From assembly GCA_023389005.1 (NCBI GenBank), contig JAEWFE010000328.1, positions 1 to 5,334 on the forward strand: a DNA stretch of 5,334 nt. Direction: 5' to 3'. A model generated the notes under the pieces. It saw nothing but the letters and a program-made list of their open reading frames with translations, was not told where the DNA came from and made no database searches. The stretch comes from Bacillota bacterium. Lineage in GTDB: Bacteria > Bacillota > Bacilli > Lactobacillales > Enterococcaceae. The first letter of the stretch is position 1. Each line of letters begins with the position of its first letter. The position numbers were made by a program, and so were the translations under genes. This document shows, piece by piece, positions 1-5,334 of this stretch.

Positions 1-62
1 TCCTTGGCAACAGAGCGACGTTTAATAATTCTGGATACTTTTAAAAATTTATCTAATCTCAT
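1..62 (-). CDS. rqcP: RqcP (YabO) S4-domain RNA-binding protein, N-terminal fragment cut by window edge
   Basis: Only the first 20 codons are in the window; the rest lies beyond position 1. The visible peptide is MRLDKFLKVSRIIKRRSVAK. It closely resembles the start of Bacillus subtilis RqcP/YabO as I recall it, and is the opening of an S4 RNA-binding domain (LDKFL, then a basic RIIKRRS stretch). In B. subtilis the roughly 85-residue protein binds the 50S subunit and helps RqcH add alanine tails to nascent chains stuck on split ribosomes. The ATG at 62-60 overlaps the TGA of the upstream transporter gene (61-59) in an ATGA junction, so translation is probably coupled. A GAGG ribosome binding site sits 6 bases upstream, inside the transporter gene. 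Identity rests on the short N-terminus plus gene order; a generic heat-shock-type S4 protein (Hsp15-like) is the close alternative name for the same family. Confidence 0.87.
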   Translation of the reverse strand, partial: MRLDKFLKVSRIIKRRSVAK

Positions 63-1651
63 TTTTTCCCTCGCATCAATACTAAAATTTGTTTTCCTTT
101 TGGTAATAAAAGCCACTCGCGAATCGTTAACAAACGGACTTTTACGGCTGTTACTAAAAATAATGTCGCACCAATTATCACGCTGAGGATACATACCGCT
201 AATGAAGCCAACCGCGATAAGTCAGGCGGTAAAAGCTGTAGATAACCGATTAACCCTATCGTCATCACTAATAAACACACACCTAATTTTAGCACAAATT
301 GATCTTCTTTCCAAAATCCATTCACTGCGCGACTCGTCTTTAGCATAAAATAGCCCAAAGCGTACCCTAAAGCAAGAATGGTGGAAAGACTCGCACCATT
401 AATCGAAAAGAAAATGGTGAGCGGATACGACAAAATCATTTTTAGCGCAATCGCACCTACAACAGCATAAAAAGCTGGGCGAAAATGATTTTTGCTTTGT
501 TCAATGGCTTGGTAACTCTGAATCATCGACATCATAAAAATCGCAATGGCAAAGATACTCAAAGCGCTACTTCCTAAGTTGTCTCTAAACAAGGCTTTAT
601 TCATCAAAGGTAAGATTAAAATCAGCCCCACTGTAGCCGCACTCGCCAAGGTAGCAATCAACCGCAAATACATCTTGCTAGAACGTAAATGGGAAAAGCT
701 TTTATCTTGCATCTGATAACGGGTCAGATTAGGCAGAAAACTCGCGGACAAAGCGGTTGAAACGACTAAGCCTAATTGTACGAAAGGTTGCCCCCGGTCG
801 TAAATGCCTTTTAGATTTTGCGCATCCAGCATGGAGAGCCCCGCCTGATGCAATCCGTTCGCAACTGTAAAGCTATCCACTAACTGAAAGACAATCAACA
901 GGCCAGTATAAAGCGTAAGTAAGCCACCTTCAATTAATAAGCGTGATAACAGATAGCGTTCGGTTCGGAAAAGTTCTTTGATTTGTGCCACCGTCGGCCA
1001 AGCAAAGTGTAGCCAAGATAACTGTTGCTTTTGATATTTCTTTAAAATGCATAAAGCTATTATTCCACCAACCACTGAGCCTGTCATCGCCCATTGTGCC
1101 GTCTGGTAGACATCAAAATACCCGAAAGAAAATCCCAAAGCTGCCAAAATAATGATGAGCACGCGAATCAGCTGCTCATAAACCTGAGAGACCCCACTAG
1201 CTAGCATCGCCAATTCACTTTGATAAGCGCCACGATAAATAGAAAGCAACGGTACTAAGAAAAAAGTACAGGCACTCACCATCAACACACCGGTTAATCG
1301 TTCATTCCCCATCCACTTGGCAAGCACCGGACTAAGTAACAGCAAACCAATCGCCATCGTAAAAGATAATATCACCAAGAACGGAAAGATTTTCGCTGCT
1401 TTTTTCTGTTTTTCTAAATCATTGGGACTTTCCGCTAAAAACTTGGATAAAAATTGCGGAAAACCTGTTAACGCCAAAGTCATCGCTACTCCGTAAAAGG
1501 GGTAAGCTTGCTGATAGACATAAAAGCCCAAGTCACCCACAAAGTTTTGAAAAGGGACGCGATAAACTGCACTTAAGATTTTTGATAAAAAGGCCGCAAA
1601 TGTTAATATAAACGCCCCTTTGAGTAATTGTTTCATACTTTTATCGGACAT
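59..1651 (-). CDS. MOP-superfamily polysaccharide/lipid-intermediate flippase (SpoVB/YabM/MurJ-like)
   Basis: This is an integral membrane protein of 530 residues from the chosen start, within the usual 500-550 range of the family. About 14 hydrophobic segments can be read, near residues 10-30, 40-62, 90-112, 119-143, 161-178, 187-205, 244-264, 290-309, 331-350, 364-383, 393-415, 420-437, 452-474 and 481-503, which is the MOP fold. Family marks are SKILSAVYRVPFQ in helix 1, FYVYQQAYPFY in helix 2, FPQFLSKFLAE at the start of the next cytoplasmic loop, and YRGAYQ followed by SQVYEQLIRV between helices 4 and 5. Relatives export or flip lipid-linked sugars; MurJ/YtgP flips lipid II. Position after mfd and before rqcP matches B. 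subtilis yabM, whose substrate I cannot state, so I give no symbol and no definite substrate. A basic tail (MRGKK) ends the protein. The ATG at 1651 is preferred over an in-frame ATG at 1672 because GAGG lies 5 bases before it and it avoids overlapping mfd. It is probably co-transcribed with mfd. Confidence 0.88.
   Translation of the reverse strand: MSDKSMKQLLKGAFILTFAAFLSKILSAVYRVPFQNFVGDLGFYVYQQAYPFYGVAMTLALTGFPQFLSKFLAESPNDLEKQKKAAKIFPFLVILSFTMAIGLLLLSPVLAKWMGNERLTGVLMVSACTFFLVPLLSIYRGAYQSELAMLASGVSQVYEQLIRVLIIILAALGFSFGYFDVYQTAQWAMTGSVVGGIIALCILKKYQKQQLSWLHFAWPTVAQIKELFRTERYLLSRLLIEGGLLTLYTGLLIVFQLVDSFTVANGLHQAGLSMLDAQNLKGIYDRGQPFVQLGLVVSTALSASFLPNLTRYQMQDKSFSHLRSSKMYLRLIATLASAATVGLILILPLMNKALFRDNLGSSALSIFAIAIFMMSMIQSYQAIEQSKNHFRPAFYAVVGAIALKMILSYPLTIFFSINGASLSTILALGYALGYFMLKTSRAVNGFWKEDQFVLKLGVCLLVMTIGLIGYLQLLPPDLSRLASLAVCILSVIIGATLFLVTAVKVRLLTIREWLLLPKGKQILVLMRGKK
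68..72 (-). promoter_or_regulatory. Ribosome binding site of rqcP, inside the transporter 3' end
   Basis: The minus strand reads GAGGGAAAAAATG; GAGG (72-69) ends 6 bases before the rqcP ATG. The same bases encode the basic Arg-Gly-Lys-Lys tail of the transporter, so the initiation site is embedded in coding sequence. Confidence 0.75.
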
Positions 1652-1654
1652 TGG

Positions 1655-1660
1655 CTCCTC
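1655..1660 (-). promoter_or_regulatory. Ribosome binding site of the MOP transporter, overlapping the mfd stop
   Basis: The minus strand reads TTGAGGAGCCAATG. The TGA of mfd (1661-1659) runs into the GAGGAG sequence, and GAGG ends 5 bases before the ATG at 1651. The competing in-frame ATG at 1672 is preceded by an A-rich stretch with no Shine-Dalgarno match, so this site decides the start. Stop and ribosome binding site sharing bases is typical of coupled re-initiation. Confidence 0.75.
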
Positions 1661-4600
1661 AATTCTGCACATCTGTTTGTTTTTGTGCGACTTGTTTTTC
1701 GTATTTTATGTCACGTAAAGCTTGCATAAATTGATTTAATTCCATCAACCAGACCATCGCCGGCATTTTCGGTGTCAAGCTTAAAGTGATTTCCATCTTA
1801 TCTTTGGCTTGGTTCATACTTGCTTTTAATTTGGTAGCCGTTAATGCTTTAAACAAATCTTGCACCACATATTGCTGGGTACCGACTTTGCTCAAGGTAA
1901 TTTTGACAGCTAGGCCTTGTTTTTTCACAGCTTCTACTAAAGAACGTTCTGCATTCATTTTTAACTCACCGACTGCTAATAAATGCGCGACTTCATCTGG
2001 ATATTCTCCAAAGCGATCGAGTAAATCATCTTGTAACTCATCCAGTGCCTCTTGACTATCCAACTCGCGAATTCGTTTATAAATTTCGATTTTTTGTCGT
2101 TCATCTTCAATATAACTAGTTGGCAAGTACGCATCCAAGCCCAAATCGATTTCGACCATCGTTTTTTCCAATTGGGTATTTTTCCCTTGCTTGCGATTGA
2201 CCGCTTCAGCTAGCATTTGTGAATACATATCAAAACCGACTGAATCAATAAAGCCGTGTTGTTGCGCCCCTAATAAATTACCCGCGCCACGAATGGATAA
2301 ATCACGCATCGCAATCTTAAAGCCAGAACCTAATTCAGTGAAGTCCTTGATTGCTTGGAGTCGTTTTTCGCTGACTTCATTTAAGATTTTTTGCTGCTCA
2401 TACATAAAGTACGCATAAGCTACACGATTACTACGGCCCACTCGACCACGCAATTGATACAAGGTAGAAAGCCCCATATAATCCGCATTTTCGACAAATA
2501 ACGTATTAGCATTTGGAATATCGACCCCAGTTTCAATAATCGTCGTCGTGACCAAAATATCGTATTGCCCTTCAATAAAGTCAAATAGCGTATTTTCTAG
2601 CTGAACTTCTGTCATCTGACCATGGGCAAATGCAATGCGAGCGTCTGGGACCAAGGCTTGGAGTTCGGCTACTTTACTTTCGATACTGTCCACCCGATTA
2701 TACAGATAAAAGACTTGTCCACCTCGAGCCATCTCACGCATAATACCTTCACGAATCGCCCCAGCATTATACTCCATCACATACGTTTGGATAGGATAGC
2801 GATTGGCAGGTGGGGTCTCAATCACCGATAAATCACGCACGCCTAACATCGACATATGCAAAGTCCGCGGAATAGGCGTGGCAGTTAAGGTTAACACATC
2901 GACTTGAGTACGCAGTTGTTTCAAGCGTTCCTTATGACGGACTCCAAAGCGCTGTTCCTCATCAATGACTATCAGACCTAAATCGCTAAAAGTCACGTCT
3001 TTAGAAAGCAGACGATGGGTACCGACGATGATGTCGATTTGACCATGTTTAAGCTGTTCGATGGTTTCGTTTTGTTGTTTTTTGGTTCTAAAACGACTTA
3101 ATAAGCCAACATTTACTGGAAATCCTTCAAAACGTTCGAGGATCGTCTCGTAGTGTTGTTGCGCCAAAATCGTAGTAGGCACTAAAAAGGCGACCTGCTT
3201 ACTTTCTTTAATGGCTTTAAAGGCTGCACGCAACGCTACTTCTGTCTTACCAAAGCCGACATCACCTACCAACAAGCGATCCATTGGTTTAGCTTTTTCC
3301 ATATCTTTTTTGATTTCAGCAGCACTCTTTAATTGGTCCGGTGTCTCTGAATAAGCAAAAGCATCTTCAAATTCTCGTTGATAGCCATCATCTGGTTGGT
3401 ACGCATAGCCTTTTTGCGCTTCTCGTTTGGCATATAGTTCAATTAAATCATCGGCAATATCTTCAATCTTTTTGGCTACTTTACGCTTGGTCTTGGTCCA
3501 TTCGCTGCCACCTAATTTATTAATCTTAGGCTGCTTAGATTCTGAAGAGACATACTTTTGAATTAAGTTCAGCTGCGTCACCGGGATAAACAATTTGTCA
3601 TCATTTTGGTACTGAATCGTCATGTAATCTTGGTGCACGCCATCTACTTCCAAAGTCTGTAACCCTAGATACTTCCCGATACCGTGATTGGCATGAACGA
3701 CATAATCGCCCACTTTTAATTCATTATAGCTCTTTAAGCGTTCAGCATTGGTAATATTTTGACGGCGTGCTCGTTTTTTCGCGACTTTTTGGAAAATTTC
3801 ACGCTCGCTAATCACCACCAAATGACTTTCTGGCAACTCAAAACCAGCTTGTAATTCAGAAACAATAATCTGACTACGGTTGGTAAAAATCTTCTCTGGT
3901 GTGGTTTCTACGGCATAAATTTCGTGTTCTTTAAAGGCTTGCATCAGCTTTTCTTGTTGGGTCGTGCTGCTGACTAAAAAGAGAACGGTTTGCTGTTGGC
4001 GTTCAAAACGATCTACCTCTGCCTTCAACAAGCCTATTTGTCCAAAGAATTGCTGCATCGGACGGTATTGTACCTGACAAATCGCCTTGAAACGCAAATT
4101 CCCCATTCCTTTTTGGAAAAGCGAGAAAAAGGTAGTTGGTGCCTTATGTTTGGTTAAGAGCGGCTGAATCTCTCTGAAAAACTCTTGGCTAGAAAAAATG
4201 CGCATTTCTTCTAATTTTTGGGCCACCCATTCCATTGTTTCTTGCTCTAATTGACGGGCTGATTCCATCACACGGGCATAGTCATCCACGATAAAGTAAT
4301 GCTCATCGGTAAAGTAATCTAAAATCGTGACGGACTTTTCGTAAAGTAAATCGACATAGTAATGCACGACATCGGTTGCTTCTAAATGGCGCCAGCGTTC
4401 CATCAACTCTTGGAAATACTCGGTTAAACGCACTTGATCTTCTTCATGTTTGGTTACAACCAGGCGTTTTTGTAATAATTTCTCTACCTTTTCAATGCCG
4501 CGGGTAAAATCTTGCGGAAGAAATACATACTCACTCGTCGGCGAAATCAAGACTTCCTCAATCTTTTCAATCGAACGTTGGGTTTCTACATCAAATAAAC

Positions 4601-5204
4601 GTAAAGAATCAATCTCATCATCAAACAATTCGATACGGCATGGATATGTCTGGTCAAGCGGATAAATATCAATAATGCTGCCACGGATACTAAATTCACC
4701 TGGTTTGGCTAACATTTGCTCTCTTGTATAGCCCATTAAAGTTAATTTTTGCGTGATAGCTTCTAAATCCAAGGTTGCCCCGATTTTTAAAGCGAGATGA
4801 CTATCTTGCCAAGTACTTTTTGCTGGCAAAGCTTTTCGTAAACTTGCGACTGGTAAAAGATAAATCCCTTTTTGCCCTGAGCTAATCGCATTTAACGTAG
4901 CAACACGCTGACTTTTTGCTTCAGGAGACGCAAAAGCCATCTCCGCAGATAGCACTTCATCCACTGGAAAAACAAAAACTTCCTCTATTTGAGTACGTAA
5001 ATCATCGGCTAACTGATTGGCATAGAATAAGTTAGGACAGATGATAACAATTGATTTTTTTAATTGTTGAAATGTATCTATTAATGCTAAAGTCTTGGCC
5101 GAACCTGCTAACCCTAAGACCAGTTGGCGCGATAAGCTTTCTTGTAATCCTGCTTGCCAAGACGCAATGGCCGGATCTTTTCCGACGATTCTTGCTAAAC
5201 TCAT
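1659..5204 (-). CDS. mfd: Transcription-repair coupling factor Mfd (TRCF translocase)
   Basis: Complete at 1181 residues, normal for Mfd. Mfd is an ATP-driven DNA translocase that binds RNA polymerase stalled at lesions, pushes it off, and recruits UvrA for nucleotide excision repair. Domain order is intact. Residues 1-340 are the UvrB-like module, with a degenerate Walker A (GLAGSAKT, 31-38) and the UvrB-type block GEFSIRGSIIDIYP (169-182) then FDDEIDSLRLFD. The RNA-polymerase-interacting CarD-like domain is at about 495-552 (VGDYVVHANHGIGKY), with a helical linker at about 565-602. The RecG-like motor spans about 604-940: Walker A GDVGFGKT (647-654), DEEQ box (748-751), TATPIPRT (774-781), TIIETGVDIPNANT (888-901) and QLRGRVGRS (917-925). 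The TRG motif follows at about 945-985, ending in GNLLGAQQHG, and the C-terminal TRCF domain at about 1025-1140. All motor residues expected for ATP hydrolysis are present. The start has a strong AAGGAAGGA site 5 bases upstream. pth lies upstream and the MOP transporter 7 bases downstream, as in other Bacilli. Confidence 0.98.
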   Translation of the reverse strand: MSLARIVGKDPAIASWQAGLQESLSRQLVLGLAGSAKTLALIDTFQQLKKSIVIICPNLFYANQLADDLRTQIEEVFVFPVDEVLSAEMAFASPEAKSQRVATLNAISSGQKGIYLLPVASLRKALPAKSTWQDSHLALKIGATLDLEAITQKLTLMGYTREQMLAKPGEFSIRGSIIDIYPLDQTYPCRIELFDDEIDSLRLFDVETQRSIEKIEEVLISPTSEYVFLPQDFTRGIEKVEKLLQKRLVVTKHEEDQVRLTEYFQELMERWRHLEATDVVHYYVDLLYEKSVTILDYFTDEHYFIVDDYARVMESARQLEQETMEWVAQKLEEMRIFSSQEFFREIQPLLTKHKAPTTFFSLFQKGMGNLRFKAICQVQYRPMQQFFGQIGLLKAEVDRFERQQQTVLFLVSSTTQQEKLMQAFKEHEIYAVETTPEKIFTNRSQIIVSELQAGFELPESHLVVISEREIFQKVAKKRARRQNITNAERLKSYNELKVGDYVVHANHGIGKYLGLQTLEVDGVHQDYMTIQYQNDDKLFIPVTQLNLIQKYVSSESKQPKINKLGGSEWTKTKRKVAKKIEDIADDLIELYAKREAQKGYAYQPDDGYQREFEDAFAYSETPDQLKSAAEIKKDMEKAKPMDRLLVGDVGFGKTEVALRAAFKAIKESKQVAFLVPTTILAQQHYETILERFEGFPVNVGLLSRFRTKKQQNETIEQLKHGQIDIIVGTHRLLSKDVTFSDLGLIVIDEEQRFGVRHKERLKQLRTQVDVLTLTATPIPRTLHMSMLGVRDLSVIETPPANRYPIQTYVMEYNAGAIREGIMREMARGGQVFYLYNRVDSIESKVAELQALVPDARIAFAHGQMTEVQLENTLFDFIEGQYDILVTTTIIETGVDIPNANTLFVENADYMGLSTLYQLRGRVGRSNRVAYAYFMYEQQKILNEVSEKRLQAIKDFTELGSGFKIAMRDLSIRGAGNLLGAQQHGFIDSVGFDMYSQMLAEAVNRKQGKNTQLEKTMVEIDLGLDAYLPTSYIEDERQKIEIYKRIRELDSQEALDELQDDLLDRFGEYPDEVAHLLAVGELKMNAERSLVEAVKKQGLAVKITLSKVGTQQYVVQDLFKALTATKLKASMNQAKDKMEITLSLTPKMPAMVWLMELNQFMQALRDIKYEKQVAQKQTDVQN

Positions 5205-5209
5205 TAAAA

Positions 5210-5218
5210 TCCTTCCTT
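5210..5218 (-). promoter_or_regulatory. Ribosome binding site of mfd (doubled AGGA)
   Basis: The minus strand reads AAGGAAGGA, two overlapping Shine-Dalgarno cores, the nearer one 5 bases before the ATG at 5204. It fixes the mfd start and suggests efficient initiation independent of pth translation. Confidence 0.85.
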
Positions 5219-5241
5219 CATATTATTTTTGAAACAGACTT

Positions 5242-5275
5242 AGCCACTTTTACTTTTTTATCAGTAAAAATGGCT
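5242..5275 (-). terminator. Inverted repeat after pth: weak terminator or attenuator hairpin
   Basis: Read on the minus strand, AGCCATTTTTACT pairs with AGTAAAAGTGGCT to give a 13-bp stem around an 8-base A-rich loop. One pair is a G-U wobble in minus-strand RNA; in plus-strand RNA the same position would be an A-C mismatch, so the structure fits transcription in the gene direction. It starts 5 bases after the pth stop, where a terminator would be expected. However, the bases after the stem (AAGTCTGTTT) are only weakly U-rich and the stem is mostly A-U. It may therefore be leaky, or serve as an mRNA stabilising or processing hairpin between pth and mfd. Confidence 0.45.
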
Positions 5276-5280
5276 GATGA

Positions 5281-5334
5281 TTAATTAAATTGATTCATGG
5301 TTTTCATAAAATCATTGGTCTGGATAAAATATTC
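5281..5334 (-). CDS. pth: Peptidyl-tRNA hydrolase, C-terminal fragment cut by window edge
   Basis: An open frame enters from the right edge and ends at TAA (5283-5281). It gives 17 residues, EYFIQTNDFMKTMNQFN. The pattern of an aromatic-rich helix followed by DF..TMN.FN resembles the extreme C-terminus of Pth from streptococci and enterococci. Pth lies immediately upstream of mfd in Bacilli such as B. subtilis, so sequence and gene order agree. Pth cleaves peptidyl-tRNAs that drop off ribosomes, freeing tRNA; its catalytic residues lie outside this window. The stop codon is followed after 5 bases by an inverted repeat. The assignment is moderately sure because so little protein is visible and this tail is not the best-conserved part of the family. 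Confidence 0.72.
   Translation of the reverse strand, partial: EYFIQTNDFMKTMNQFN

Noticed and set aside
4..186. Plus-strand 60-residue frame at the left edge
   Set aside because: It is antisense to the transporter 3' end and the rqcP start, both of which are recognised genes on the minus strand.
1649..1672. ATG at 1672 as the transporter start (537 residues)
   Set aside because: It has no Shine-Dalgarno match, overlaps mfd by 14 bases, and adds a polar MCRIEEP segment; the ATG at 1651 has GAGG at good spacing.
1786..2831. Plus-strand open frames opposite mfd (for example 1786-2055, 2191-2418, 2622-2831)
   Set aside because: They lie wholly antisense to conserved Mfd coding sequence, have cysteine/serine-rich translations typical of shadow frames, and show no recognisable domain.
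3341..4665. Plus-strand open frames at 3341-3523 and 4450-4665
   Set aside because: Both are antisense to well-conserved Mfd and are explained as shadow frames; no homology or convincing initiation site was recognised.
5220..5248. Possible promoter for mfd with a TAATAT -10 box at 5225-5220 (minus strand)
   Set aside because: At 16-18 bases upstream the sequence (around AGTGGC) does not resemble TTGACA, and the resulting start point would fall in or after the mfd ribosome binding site.
5051..5284. Plus-strand frame of 77 residues crossing the mfd 5' end and the pth-mfd gap
   Set aside because: It is mostly antisense to the Mfd N-terminus and runs through the inverted repeat; its hydrophobic look comes from the AT-rich complementary strand.
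1..5334. Mobile element, CRISPR array, defence system, riboswitch or other undescribed system
   Set aside because: No transposase, integrase, direct repeat array, tRNA or long structured leader was seen; more than 95 percent of the window is accounted for by conserved housekeeping genes.

Overview
The window holds four consecutive genes, all on the minus strand, that read as one housekeeping block of a low-GC Gram-positive bacterium (Firmicutes/Bacillota). From right to left, which is the direction of transcription, they are: the last 17 codons of a probable peptidyl-tRNA hydrolase (pth); the complete transcription-repair coupling factor gene mfd; a complete 14-helix flippase-like membrane protein of the MOP superfamily (SpoVB/YabM/MurJ relatives); and the first 20 codons of the ribosome quality-control S4-domain gene rqcP (yabO). 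The order pth-mfd-[MOP transporter]-rqcP is the conserved Bacilli chromosomal arrangement. In Bacillus subtilis, spoVT lies between mfd and yabM, and the mazG-type gene yabN lies between yabM and yabO. Neither is present here. That compaction, the moderate AT-richness and the protein sequences suggest a non-sporulating lactic-acid-type organism (Lactobacillales, perhaps Enterococcaceae). This placement is an inference from gene order and family resemblance; the species cannot be fixed from the sequence alone.

Layout. Positions 5281-5334 are the pth 3' end. Positions 5205-5280 form a 76-base gap with a 13-bp inverted repeat just after the pth stop and a strong Shine-Dalgarno sequence for mfd. 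Positions 1659-5204 are mfd. Seven bases separate it from the MOP gene at 59-1651, whose ribosome binding site overlaps the mfd stop codon. The MOP gene stop overlaps the rqcP start in an ATGA motif. The tight packing implies co-transcription and translational coupling from mfd to rqcP.

Functionally the genes share general upkeep rather than one pathway. Pth and RqcP both act on peptidyl-tRNA or stalled nascent chains, Mfd clears stalled RNA polymerase and recruits excision repair, and the MOP protein probably moves a lipid-linked sugar intermediate across the membrane. I found no mobile element, CRISPR array, RNA gene, defence system or broken gene, and no sign of an undescribed system. All remaining plus-strand open frames are antisense shadows of mfd or the transporter. 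The findings below are small-scale observations with modest interest scores.
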